Assembly: GCA_002494725.1 (NCBI GenBank)
Contig: DACG01000017.1
Span: 1 to 64,000 of the forward strand
Direction of reading: 5' to 3'
Origin: Geoglobus sp. UBA235
Lineage (GTDB): Archaea; Halobacteriota; Archaeoglobi; Archaeoglobales; Archaeoglobaceae
DNA length: 64,000 nt
In this document: piece after piece, positions 1 through 8,108 of the stretch
Layout of the letters: every line of letters begins with the position of its first letter
Numbering within the stretch: the first letter of the stretch is position 1
The notes under the pieces: model-generated
What the model saw: only the letters and a program-made list of their open reading frames with translations
What the model was told of the DNA's origin: nothing
Databases searched by the model: none
Made by a program: the position numbers and the translations under genes

Positions 1-72
1 GAGTGTTTTAACAGGTTTAGCAAGAAGCTGAGTTATGCGAGGAGGTGGATTAGTAAATTCCTGATTGGCTAA
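1..72 (+). CDS. C-terminal end of an unidentified gene (cut by window edge)
   Basis: Frame 1 is open from the first base to a TAA at 70-72 and gives 23 residues rich in Arg and Lys, ending in RWISKFLIG. The TAA is in the same frame as the gene that follows, so the two are either separate genes or parts of one interrupted gene. Too short to assign. A basic tail like this would fit a transposase or another DNA-binding protein, but that is only a guess. Confidence 0.3.
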   Translation, partial: ECFNRFSKKLSYARRWISKFLIG

Positions 73-108
73 GTTTGTTATGTCCGACACTATAAACTCA
101 ATCCCACA

Positions 109-1254
109 ATGAAATACCCAAAATACCCCATGCTCTTCACACCTGAAACTGTAAGCAGCTCAATAATAATCAAAAAAATCGGGACACTCCAGATAATCCT
201 GAACAACACAACACAATCCAAAACATTCAACATAACAGTTTTTGAACTTAATCCATACTACCTGTATTTGAAAGTTCCAAGAGAGGTTTACATCTCAGGA
301 GAGTATTTCATTCTTAAAGATGAGGGGCCTGATGGCATTAGGATTTCGAGCCCGTACATAGTCCAAAAGAACACAGATGAGGTGAAATTCATTCTGCTGA
401 GGGATGTGGAGGGAAGAACAATCAACCATCCGGAAACTGTAAGCCTGAAAGGAGCTCAACTTGAAAAAATAGATGACTACATTGTCAAAATAAAAATAGA
501 GGATCCCTCTTATGAGTGGTATCTTGATTATCTAAATGAGTCTTTTGAGGGCAAGGATTTTGCAAACGTAACATATTTCCCCGAACAGAATGAGATCCAG
601 ATTGAACTCGATAACGTGACCCTCTCACTTTCAATGGTCGGAGACGGAGATGAAGATGAATATGAAGAGGAGATCGAGGAGGCACTCAACATCACAGCCG
701 GGGTTCTTTACCTGACGCTTGGAGATGGTTCGGTTGTGGCGATAAAGAATGGAAGCGATCCTACGGTGGTTGATCTCACAGACACGTTTACAATAAAATC
801 ATGTGGAAAAAAACATGGACATCATGGTTCCAGTTGTAAGGATGTCTTCGTAGCTACCACACTCTACATAAGCGGATTTACCAACTACTCAAATGCTCCG
901 GCAGTCGTTAGAATGAAATATGTGTTTGAAGATGACGACGAAGGAAAGGAAGATGACGACGAAGGAAAGGAGGCTGAAGGGAACATAACAACAAGAACTG
1001 TCTGGTACACAATGTCCAACGGATATCTGCAGATTTCATTCACAGTACCGCTTACAACCTGGAGTGGAGATGGATGTGGTAATTCCCACTTACAGGACAA
1101 GACTATCCCCGCCCGTATACCTGGTGGAGGTGGAAGTGATAATACCCACAACCAGCTGCCGAATTACATAAACATAACCATAAACGTGAACGGAGGAAAA
1201 GAAACTTACAGAGCAAAACTTGAAATTCCTGATTTTGATCGGGACTCATCTTAA
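109..1254 (+). CDS. Hypothetical secreted-type protein with His/Cys motif and acidic repeat
   Basis: The 381-residue protein is rich in Asn, Thr and beta-strand-like stretches, as in archaeal surface proteins, yet it has no signal peptide or membrane segment at this start. Features seen are a cluster C232-x3-H236-x-H238-H239-x3-C243 that could bind a metal, a very acidic stretch near residue 185, and a doubled EDDDEGK unit near residues 274-287. A TATA-like ACTATAAAC lies at about 89-97, so the ATG at 130 is another possible start. The pilin-like gene follows in the same direction. The absent signal may mean the 5' end was lost or interrupted. No family recognised. Confidence 0.6.
   Translation: MKYPKYPMLFTPETVSSSIIIKKIGTLQIILNNTTQSKTFNITVFELNPYYLYLKVPREVYISGEYFILKDEGPDGIRISSPYIVQKNTDEVKFILLRDVEGRTINHPETVSLKGAQLEKIDDYIVKIKIEDPSYEWYLDYLNESFEGKDFANVTYFPEQNEIQIELDNVTLSLSMVGDGDEDEYEEEIEEALNITAGVLYLTLGDGSVVAIKNGSDPTVVDLTDTFTIKSCGKKHGHHGSSCKDVFVATTLYISGFTNYSNAPAVVRMKYVFEDDDEGKEDDDEGKEAEGNITTRTVWYTMSNGYLQISFTVPLTTWSGDGCGNSHLQDKTIPARIPGGGGSDNTHNQLPNYINITINVNGGKETYRAKLEIPDFDRDSS
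928..969 (+). repeat. Two perfect 21-bp in-frame tandem repeats
   Basis: Positions 928-948 and 949-969 are identical and each encodes EDDDEGK. The repeat lies inside the secreted-type gene and could expand or contract in steps of seven residues without breaking the frame. Confidence 0.9.
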
Positions 1255-1610
1255 GATTTGTCCTAACACTCCCAGCATTTCAGAAATTTTTTATTTTTTA
1301 TTCAAAGAGAGGTCAAATTTCCGAATTACCGGAAGCCTGACAAAATGAACCCTTAGATTTGTGGCCTGATCGATATGATTCAAAATCACCGGGATTTTTC
1401 GAATGAGCTGATTTTTGAAAAGATATACCCAGGATACTGGAAAGGTTTCCAGTTCACCCAGATTTTTCAGTTTATTTTCTAAGGTTCTTTCCTTGCGACA
1501 ATTCTCCAAAACATTGCTGGAGTTCCTGCATCCATTTCAATCCGAGGTCAATGAAAAATCCAAAAAAGACAATCCCGATAAGCTTTGAGTAAAAAAGAAA
1601 ATAGCAGCAA

Positions 1611-1620
1611 ATATTTTATA
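1611..1620 (+). promoter_or_regulatory. TATA box for the pilin-like gene
   Basis: ATATTTTATA is centred about 24-30 bp before the ATGs at 1639 and 1645. No Shine-Dalgarno sequence precedes either ATG, so a leaderless transcript is likely and this choice of start is favoured over the upstream TTG at 1585. Confidence 0.55.
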
Positions 1621-1638
1621 GAATATCCTCCCGATATT

Positions 1639-3219
1639 ATGTTAATGAGAAAAAAGATTAATGAGTCAGGTGTATCTGCTATACTGGGATTCATACTCGT
1701 GTTTGCGATTATACTGGCTGGAATTGGAATGATTCAGCTATTTTTTGTCCCCAAGTGGGTAAAAAATGACGAATGGAATCATTATTCGACGATAAAGAAT
1801 GAATTTACTTCCATACCGAAATTAATGGCTTTAACAGCAAGTTCAAAAAACCCGAATATTGTAACTCTAAGCTTGGGAGTCAATAGAGGAGAGTACCCCT
1901 TCCTCATAACCCCTCCAGATTCCGGAAGCTCCTTAGCTGCCAAAGAAGAAAAAATATGGATCAGCTATAATGAAACGTTACCAAATGGATCTGTTGTACA
2001 CCGCAAGATTCAATTAACATCAGCAGCACTGATTGCAAAACCCACCTACAACTACCTGCCTGAAGTTGAGCTCGTTTATGAGTATAGCTATGTTTTTGTC
2101 AGGTCAGGCGAATCAGGTGGAAGTAGTGCAACCCTCACAGATCAAATTGCATTTAGTAACCAAGGATTTACACTTTATGTCCTCAGAACAAACTTTAATT
2201 CAGTAGCATCAAGTGATACAGTTTCAATACCACTCAATCCCATTTCTGCCGGAGGAAAGATCTCAGTTACAAATGCAACCATCAAATTCGAATCCCTCAA
2301 CCCATCATACTGGGAAAGAACACTGAAAGATATGGGAATTGACGTAAGCGTTTCAGGAAACAACGTTACTGTAAATCTGGCCAATACTGTAATGAGCATT
2401 TCAGTTATGGGGCTGGATGATGCGGAGATAAATCTCAATTACAGACCCTACCTGTATGTTTCCCGGATCACAGCATTTGTTGGAGATACAGAAATGATCG
2501 AAGTTATTGTAAAAGATCAGTTTGGAAATCCGGTTCCAAATGTTCCGGTTAACGGATCGGCAACCATAGGGACCCTTGACTCATCCACCAAAACAACAGA
2601 TTCCAACGGTGTTGCAAGATTTGTGTTCTATGCAACAGAAAAGGGTAGCGGAAAGCTCATATTTGAAAGTGGAGGGAATTCAACCAGTGCAGATGTGACT
2701 GTAACAGAACCAAGTGGAGGGGAGCCGAGATGGGACAAAAACAACAGTGAAACTCTGGTTATTTCACCAGACTTTAAGTGGACGGGAATATACGGTGCCA
2801 GTCAGGTGTGGTTGAGAAACGCTGAGCAGATAGGGGATGACGACAGCATGCACATGGGGGGCGGTAATGATTTTGAGATAAGCTTCGTGCTGTACAACAG
2901 TTCTGTTTTCTATTACTTCACACTTGATGTGAAATACGGCTCTGGTGCAGATAAAGTCTGGCTGTGGAAAACAAACGAGTCCGGAACATTTGCATATCTG
3001 GACTGGGCGAGACTGGATAACACAAAAGCAGACAAAATATTTTCAAATGAAGGAATAAACATTCTCGACCCCGACAATTATGTCGGACTGGGCATCGACG
3101 AGAAGAATAATTTGCTAAGCGTCAGGTGGTTCCTGCAGAATGCAACACTTTCCGATCCGGTAAGCTTGCAGGTACAGCTAATCGAAGAGGGATGGAAGGT
3201 CGAAATTCAGATAATCTGA
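1639..3219 (+). CDS. Type IV pilin-like surface protein with Big_1-type Ig domain
   Basis: The N-terminus has a charged stretch (RKKINESG) followed by a hydrophobic helix, VSAILGFILVFAIILAGIG, the layout of archaeal class III (pilin/archaellin) signal peptides, so cleavage after the Gly and assembly or anchoring at the cell surface are likely. The middle has a bacterial Ig-like (Big_1) module (about residues 275-355) with VKDQFGNPVPNVPV and a TDSNGVARF turn. The C-terminal 150 residues are Trp- and Tyr-rich with no assigned family. At 526 residues it is much longer than a simple pilin, so it may be a minor or adhesive subunit. Start chosen from the TATA box at 1611. Confidence 0.6.
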   Translation: MLMRKKINESGVSAILGFILVFAIILAGIGMIQLFFVPKWVKNDEWNHYSTIKNEFTSIPKLMALTASSKNPNIVTLSLGVNRGEYPFLITPPDSGSSLAAKEEKIWISYNETLPNGSVVHRKIQLTSAALIAKPTYNYLPEVELVYEYSYVFVRSGESGGSSATLTDQIAFSNQGFTLYVLRTNFNSVASSDTVSIPLNPISAGGKISVTNATIKFESLNPSYWERTLKDMGIDVSVSGNNVTVNLANTVMSISVMGLDDAEINLNYRPYLYVSRITAFVGDTEMIEVIVKDQFGNPVPNVPVNGSATIGTLDSSTKTTDSNGVARFVFYATEKGSGKLIFESGGNSTSADVTVTEPSGGEPRWDKNNSETLVISPDFKWTGIYGASQVWLRNAEQIGDDDSMHMGGGNDFEISFVLYNSSVFYYFTLDVKYGSGADKVWLWKTNESGTFAYLDWARLDNTKADKIFSNEGINILDPDNYVGLGIDEKNNLLSVRWFLQNATLSDPVSLQVQLIEEGWKVEIQII

Positions 3220-3298
3220 ATTTTTTATATCTCGAAAACACAACTCCACGATAAAGGTTTAGAGGTTTTTGGCTGTTAAGGGGGCTGTCAAAAAAACT

Positions 3299-3311
3299 AA
3301 AAGTTAAATAC
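3299..3311 (+). promoter_or_regulatory. TATA box for the VKOR-like gene
   Basis: An AAAGTTAAATACC element lies about 27 bp before the ATG at 3332, with no clear Shine-Dalgarno sequence, again suggesting a leaderless message. Confidence 0.5.
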
Positions 3312-3331
3312 CTGATGTAAAAAAATTCAGC

Positions 3332-3703
3332 ATGGGGACCATGAAGGGAGTGAGGTATCTGATTTACGTTCTTCTTGCAGTGGGACTGGCCAGTTCTCTT
3401 TATCTGGTAAACATAAACATGAATCAGACAATCTGCCTTCCTGACGAGACCTGCGTCCATGAAAACGGCTTCCTCTTTGCATCTCTTGGTACTGCATGGT
3501 TTGTTGCCGGATTTATTATCAACGCATTTGCAAGACAGAAGCTGGTTGTGATTGCCTGGGCAATCTCAGGATTTCTGGGGATAGCTTTCTTCTGGAGCCT
3601 TATGGTTGCAGAAAACTACTTCTGCCGTTACTGCTTTACAGCTCACCTATCCGGGGGATCGGCAGGAATTCTTTCCATCTGGAGTCTGAGATTTAATAGC
3701 TGA
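3332..3703 (+). CDS. Minimal VKOR-like thiol oxidoreductase (membrane)
   Basis: A 123-residue protein with four predicted membrane helices. It has a cysteine pair in the first extracytoplasmic loop (C35, C41) and a CRYC motif (C98, C101) at the mouth of the last helix. This matches the vitamin K epoxide reductase family, which reoxidises DsbA/thioredoxin-like partners with quinone to make disulfide bonds in exported proteins. The size is at the low end for the family and no fused thioredoxin domain is present. It follows two surface-protein genes containing Cys, which fits a role in envelope disulfides. An alternative start is the ATG at 3341. Family call is good; physiological partner unknown. 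Confidence 0.65.
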   Translation: MGTMKGVRYLIYVLLAVGLASSLYLVNINMNQTICLPDETCVHENGFLFASLGTAWFVAGFIINAFARQKLVVIAWAISGFLGIAFFWSLMVAENYFCRYCFTAHLSGGSAGILSIWSLRFNS

Positions 3704-3859
3704 GCAAGCACCTGAAAAAAAGAAGGTGATAAAAAATTGATCCATAATGAATGCATGCATATTTCAGCAGTTATGAATGCTGGATGACTGCTGTTCAGAC
3801 TCTGAACAGGGTATTTACTCAGATAACTGTTTTTGAGAAAATTTAAAATACTAATTTGC

Positions 3860-3871
3860 ATTAGTACTAAT
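3860..3871. promoter_or_regulatory. Perfect 12-bp palindrome at an ATPase gene start
   Basis: ATTAGTACTAAT is a perfect inverted repeat ending 1 bp before the GTG start at 3873. A TATA-like AAATTTAAAATAC lies at about 3838-3850. The palindrome covers the expected transcription start, the place for a repressor operator. Confidence 0.5.
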
Positions 3872-3872
3872 T

Positions 3873-5240
3873 GTGATTAGTAAATTTGTGAACCGTGAAA
3901 AAGAACTGTCTCTGCTTGAAGAGGAGTGGAAGAAAGAGGGTGGAAGGTTGATAGTGCTGTACGGCAGGAGGAGAATTGGGAAAACCAGACTCCTAACGGA
4001 GTTCATTAAAAATAAAGAAGATAGAGGCATCTTTTACATCGCCGAAGATTCATCCAGGCAGGTTCAGATAAACGGGCTAAAAGACAGAATCGCAGAATTT
4101 CTCAATGACTCCTTGCTCAGATCTCTTGAAATAAAAGAGTGGTCCCAGCTTTTCGAGTATCTGGCAAAAAACATGCCCGATCAGAGATACTATCTCATAA
4201 TTGACGAGTTCCCATACCTCATAAAGAGCGATAAAACGATACTGAGCGTATTGCAAAGGCTGTGGGACACGGTGTTTGCAGACTCGTCCGTGTTTATTGT
4301 GCTTTCCGGCTCTCTGCTTGGTTTGATGAGCGACATGGTGCTCTCGTACGCATCTCCGCTGTATGGAAGGAGAACAAGAGACATCCTTCTGGAAGAGATG
4401 TCTTTCAGAGATGCAAAGAAATTCGTCTCACTATCTTTCAGAGAGTCCTTAGAGCTGTATTTCATTACCGGTGGCGTGCCGGAATATCTCCTGAAAGCTG
4501 CAGAATACAGCAGCCTGAGTGAGTTTCTGGAAAGAGAGTTTTTCAACAAGATGGGGTATTTTTACAGGGAACCCTACTTCATAATATCTCAGGAGTTAAA
4601 AGAACTCAGGAGCTACTTCTCGATCCTCAAAGCCATCGCCTATGGCAATACAAGACCTGCAGAAATTGCAAATTTTGTGGGAATGGAAGCCAAGAAAATA
4701 TATCCATACCTAGAGAACCTCATACGCTTGGGTTTCGTGGAAAGGCAGACACCCATATTCGGAAATTCAAAAAAGGGAATATACCTGATAAAGGATAACG
4801 TGTTCGATTTCTGGTTTAACTTCGTTTTCAGGTATCGTGTGGAGATCGAAAGAGAATCTTTCACCCCTGCTAACGATGAGATGTCGAAATACCACGGAAA
4901 AAAATTCGAAGAGTTCGTCATAAAGGAAGTTGTCCATCATCTGCTTGACTGCAGCAAAGCTGGAAGATGGTGGCACAAAAACGAGGAAATTGATGTGGTG
5001 GCTGTGAACGAGTCGAAAATGGAGGTCGCATTTTTTGAATGTAAGTGGAGTGTGCTGGAAAAGAGAGAAGTCAAAAAAATCATAGGAGAGCTTGAAAGAA
5101 AAGCAGAACTTGTAAGGTGGAACAATAAAAGTAGAACTGAGAGATACGGCATCATAGCCAAAAAAATAGAAGACAAAGAAGAGCTTCAGAATGAGGGATT
5201 CCTTGTTTATGATCTTGAGGATCTGGAAAAGCTGCTATGA
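3873..5240 (+). CDS. Archaeal AAA-type ATPase with C-terminal DUF234 nuclease-like domain
   Basis: The protein opens with FVNREKEL, then a Walker A GRRRIGKT (residues 31-38), then a Walker B YYLIIDEFPY near residue 110. This is the archaeal ATPase family (COG1672, MJ-type) common in many copies in archaea. A winged-helix stretch follows (about 260-310). The C-terminal 130 residues carry the DUF234 pattern, with EEIDVVAVNE and FFECKWS, which resembles the E/D-ExK core of restriction-like nucleases. Full length for the family (455). The GTG start sits right after a palindrome. Such genes are often solitary and horizontally spread; real function is unknown, though a toxin or defence role has been proposed for the fold. 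Confidence 0.75.
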   Translation: MISKFVNREKELSLLEEEWKKEGGRLIVLYGRRRIGKTRLLTEFIKNKEDRGIFYIAEDSSRQVQINGLKDRIAEFLNDSLLRSLEIKEWSQLFEYLAKNMPDQRYYLIIDEFPYLIKSDKTILSVLQRLWDTVFADSSVFIVLSGSLLGLMSDMVLSYASPLYGRRTRDILLEEMSFRDAKKFVSLSFRESLELYFITGGVPEYLLKAAEYSSLSEFLEREFFNKMGYFYREPYFIISQELKELRSYFSILKAIAYGNTRPAEIANFVGMEAKKIYPYLENLIRLGFVERQTPIFGNSKKGIYLIKDNVFDFWFNFVFRYRVEIERESFTPANDEMSKYHGKKFEEFVIKEVVHHLLDCSKAGRWWHKNEEIDVVAVNESKMEVAFFECKWSVLEKREVKKIIGELERKAELVRWNNKSRTERYGIIAKKIEDKEELQNEGFLVYDLEDLEKLL

Positions 5241-5286
5241 GGTCTTGGTGTAATCTGAGGTATGCTGATCGGATAAATCTGTTTGT

Positions 5287-5844
5287 GTGCAGACAGCCAT
5301 GAAGGCATTTCAAATGGGGGAAAAAGTGAGAAAAGAAGTGATAAGAAAATCAATCCACATTTCCGGTATACTGTACATACCATCCATAATCTACTTCGGA
5401 AAAGACCTCACATCACTTGGAGTTATAACCATGACAATTGCAGCAATTCTCTTCGAGATGGCAAGAAAAAGAAGGAAAACTGCTATAGATGTTCTGCTGA
5501 GAGAATACGAAAGAAAAAGGATCCCCGGTTACATCTATACAGGAGTTGCGTTCTCCATCATAACTCCATTTTTCAGCATAAACGCATGCATAATTTCAGC
5601 AATTGCAGCCTTTGCAGGTGATGGTATCTCAGGAATTATGAAGAGGGTGAAACCTCATCTCAGCATTCCTTCGTTCGTGATTACATCCTTCCTTATATCC
5701 CTGTTGATGCCAGTAAACCAGTTATTTTCACTCGCATCCATAATAATTGCATCATTCTTCGATGGGAAGAGGTGGGAGGATAACTTCACAATTCCAATTA
5801 CAGCCGCTCTGAGTTACGAGGTGCTGAGATTGGTATTCGGGTAA
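5287..5844 (+). CDS. Dolichol kinase/phosphatidate cytidylyltransferase-like membrane protein
   Basis: A multi-helix membrane protein of about 185 residues. Its N-terminal RKEVIRKSIHISGIL resembles the conserved RK-x-H segment of the SEC59/VTE5 (dolichol, phytol and polyprenol kinase) family. Later FAGDGISGIMKR and FFDGKRWEDN supply the acidic and basic residues typical of CTP-dependent lipid kinases. In archaea a relative could phosphorylate polyprenols or recycle isoprenoid alcohols for lipid or glycan carriers. The start may be the GTG at 5287 or the ATGs at 5299 or 5314. It follows the ATPase in the same direction with a 46-bp gap, but no functional link is evident. Confidence 0.6.
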   Translation: MQTAMKAFQMGEKVRKEVIRKSIHISGILYIPSIIYFGKDLTSLGVITMTIAAILFEMARKRRKTAIDVLLREYERKRIPGYIYTGVAFSIITPFFSINACIISAIAAFAGDGISGIMKRVKPHLSIPSFVITSFLISLLMPVNQLFSLASIIIASFFDGKRWEDNFTIPITAALSYEVLRLVFG

Positions 5845-5974
5845 GTACAGCTCGATCCATAAGAGCAGTACCAACATTCTGTGTGTAGCAACTCAAATTC
5901 GATTAAAAGTCTGGATTAAAATGCATCCTGAGCTGAAAAATCCTCAAATTCGGATAACTTCAAGAAACGTTAAG

Positions 5975-7006
5975 CTACATCTTAAATCTCAGAAGCCCGG
6001 CAATCCCTCCAAGAGCCATGAGCCTCTTTCCCGGCTCAAATTCCGAGCTCATTATAACAACCTTCCCGTTCATCATCTCAACCTCCCTCAAAAAGCTGTC
6101 AATGTCCCACTTTTCTCTCTCCTCCCTCAGAAACTCGTCAGCAACAAGCAGTATTTCAATTGCCCCATAGCTCAGCGCCTCTTTCACCTGTTCGAGCCCA
6201 TAAACCGCCCTGCCATCTTTTGATATCTCTCTCAAAAGCATGTCCATGTACTCTGCATCCTTCTTTATCCTGAGCTCACCTGCAATCCTGTCAACTACAC
6301 CTCTCTTAACCACCTCAACAAAACCCCTCACCCCGATTGATGATGCATCCGCAACTATTGCTTTTTCAGCCATTCTCTCATCCTTCTCCTTTAAAAACCG
6401 GTAAAAGTCGTTTTTTGCAAATCCGGGTCCTGCCACAACAAGATAATCAAAATTATAGCCCTTCAGGGCAGAATAGACTTCTCCAAAAAATTCTTTTCTG
6501 CTGTCTCCCCTGTCCTTCCCGTAGCTAACCCTAACAACCCCAACCTCATCAACGCCCCACTGTCTTAAAATCCCGATTGCAGCCTCTCCTTCCTCGATTG
6601 TCAGTATCACCACTTCAGGTCTGTTTGAGTTCTCCACAGCTGTTCTTATTCTCTCAAGCTGCTCATCACTCCATCTCTCCTTTATTATGCTCAGCTCCTT
6701 CCCCTCAGAGATGTTGAGCGTGTGATGCCCTGAATCCTCAACTCCAGCAACAATCTTTCCGGAAACCCTGAGCCTGTTTGCAAACCTGTGAAACTCGACC
6801 TTCTCAACCTCTATTCCAAGCCTAACAGTCACCATCTCCTTGTCACTCCTTATCTTGTCACTGCTCTCACTCGCTCTTTTTGTGAGAGAGAAAACCACAT
6901 CACCCGGTTCGATTATGTACCTGAGATGCCAGAGATCCTCAACACTTTCAGGAATGAGCTTTATCTCTCCCTGATTTCCCTTCAGCCTTTCCTCCACCAC
7001 CTTCAT
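5975..7006 (-). CDS. pelA: Pelota (Dom34), ribosome rescue factor
   Basis: Archaeal pelota, about 343 residues. With aEF1A and ABCE1 it recognises stalled ribosomes with empty A sites and promotes subunit splitting. The N-terminal Sm-like domain begins MKVVEERLKGNQGEIKL, and the central and C-terminal eRF1-like domains follow (YLVVAGPGFAKNDFYRFLK; ending FEPGKRLMALGGIAGLLRF). The GGQ loop of true eRF1 is absent, as expected. The start at 7006 is preceded by GGAGGAG; an upstream TTG at 7030 is less likely. The first 59 bp overlap the 3' end of the primase gene, so translation is probably coupled. Last gene of the long minus-strand run. Confidence 0.92.
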   Translation of the reverse strand: MKVVEERLKGNQGEIKLIPESVEDLWHLRYIIEPGDVVFSLTKRASESSDKIRSDKEMVTVRLGIEVEKVEFHRFANRLRVSGKIVAGVEDSGHHTLNISEGKELSIIKERWSDEQLERIRTAVENSNRPEVVILTIEEGEAAIGILRQWGVDEVGVVRVSYGKDRGDSRKEFFGEVYSALKGYNFDYLVVAGPGFAKNDFYRFLKEKDERMAEKAIVADASSIGVRGFVEVVKRGVVDRIAGELRIKKDAEYMDMLLREISKDGRAVYGLEQVKEALSYGAIEILLVADEFLREEREKWDIDSFLREVEMMNGKVVIMSSEFEPGKRLMALGGIAGLLRFKM

Positions 7007-8108
7007 GAACTCTCCTCCTGTAGTATTCAAGTGGATGATTCACCCTGCATTCAGCAACACAGTTGTGGTAGGTTTTCATTGTTGAGCATGAAGGCACTTC
7101 GTACTCCTTTCCAGCCCCTCTCTGCCCGGCAATGTGCTCGATCTGGTATCTTGCCTTCTCCTCATCAAAGTCTGGAGCTGCTCTGAACATCTGCAGAATT
7201 TCGTCGACAGTGTAGCCCAGATTCAGAAGAAATGATGTCAGGGCAAATCTTGCCGTGTGTGAGACATTCACGGAGCTTTCAAGATCGGAGAGAATTTTCT
7301 TCATGCACGGCGGAAAGAGAGAGATATCCCTGACTCCCTCAATTCTCTCGTATTTTCTTTTCCCCTCATACCTGATCACAATTTCCTTGAGGGGTTCAAT
7401 TCCCTCTATCTCAGGCATTCTCTCGGAAAAAAGATCCCTCAAATGTTCCTCAACAATCCTGTAAAATTCTCTCAGCGTGAGTTCAACAAACCCATTTCTG
7501 AGGCTTCTGTTATACAGCTTCCATTCAGGACTTCTGATTCTGGATGATGCCTTCAGATAGCTGGTCACATGAACGGCTATCCCCTCATTTCTGAACATCC
7601 TTATCCCGAAATTCGAGGCCATTATTTCAGGGAGCATCTCACTTCTGTCATTTTCCATTGCATTTCTGTAAGATCTGGCCAGTGAGGTTGCAAATCTTCT
7701 CCTTGATGCATCGCTGAACTGTGAAACAGCAGAACGCATCATGATGTAGGAGAGGGCAGACACCCTTACATTCAGCTCGTACTCCCTGTAAATGTCGGGA
7801 GAGATGCTGAAAACGCAGTTTCTGAAACATTCAGAGCATAAATTGCATCTGTCCCACTCAATTCTCTCGGTAATTGCCTTCTCCCTGCAGAACTCCCTGC
7901 ACGGCTTGTCACAACCAAAGCAGAAGAGAGATTTTTCCTCCGGCATTATCTCAGCATGTCCCCTTTCAAGCAGATCTCTGAGCATTTTTTTTGCATTCTC
8001 AAGGGCAAACTCAAATACAATTCCCCTGTCAATCTTCCCCAGAATGTGCCTTGAAGGTCTCAAAAACGGATAGTCTTTAAGAAAGGGAAGAATTGGAAGA
8101 AATTTCAT
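6948..8108 (-). CDS. priL: DNA primase large subunit PriL with extra N-terminal iron-sulfur motif
   Basis: The C-terminal half carries the four-cysteine [4Fe-4S] signature of the primase large subunit: Cys in FPPCMKK, then PSCSTM, YHNC and AEC, followed by VNHPLEYYRRR. PriL positions the initiating nucleotides for the catalytic PriS subunit, which is not in the window. Unusually, residues 63-98 hold eight more cysteines in ferredoxin-like spacing (C63-x2-C-x3-C-x3-C74 and C88-x2-C-x2-C-x3-C98), which I do not recall as a general feature of PriL. The ATG at 8108 overlaps the PCNA stop as ATGA, so the two are translationally coupled. The Gly/Lys-rich tail overlaps pelota. Confidence 0.85.
   Translation of the reverse strand: MKFLPILPFLKDYPFLRPSRHILGKIDRGIVFEFALENAKKMLRDLLERGHAEIMPEEKSLFCFGCDKPCREFCREKAITERIEWDRCNLCSECFRNCVFSISPDIYREYELNVRVSALSYIMMRSAVSQFSDASRRRFATSLARSYRNAMENDRSEMLPEIMASNFGIRMFRNEGIAVHVTSYLKASSRIRSPEWKLYNRSLRNGFVELTLREFYRIVEEHLRDLFSERMPEIEGIEPLKEIVIRYEGKRKYERIEGVRDISLFPPCMKKILSDLESSVNVSHTARFALTSFLLNLGYTVDEILQMFRAAPDFDEEKARYQIEHIAGQRGAGKEYEVPSCSTMKTYHNCVAECRVNHPLEYYRRRVHEGGGGKAEGKSGRDKAHS

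Noticed and set aside
1291..1509. A 72-codon minus-strand open frame between the two surface-protein genes
   Set aside because: No clear Shine-Dalgarno, TATA box or family. The 380-bp stretch 1255-1638 otherwise holds only the pilin-like promoter.
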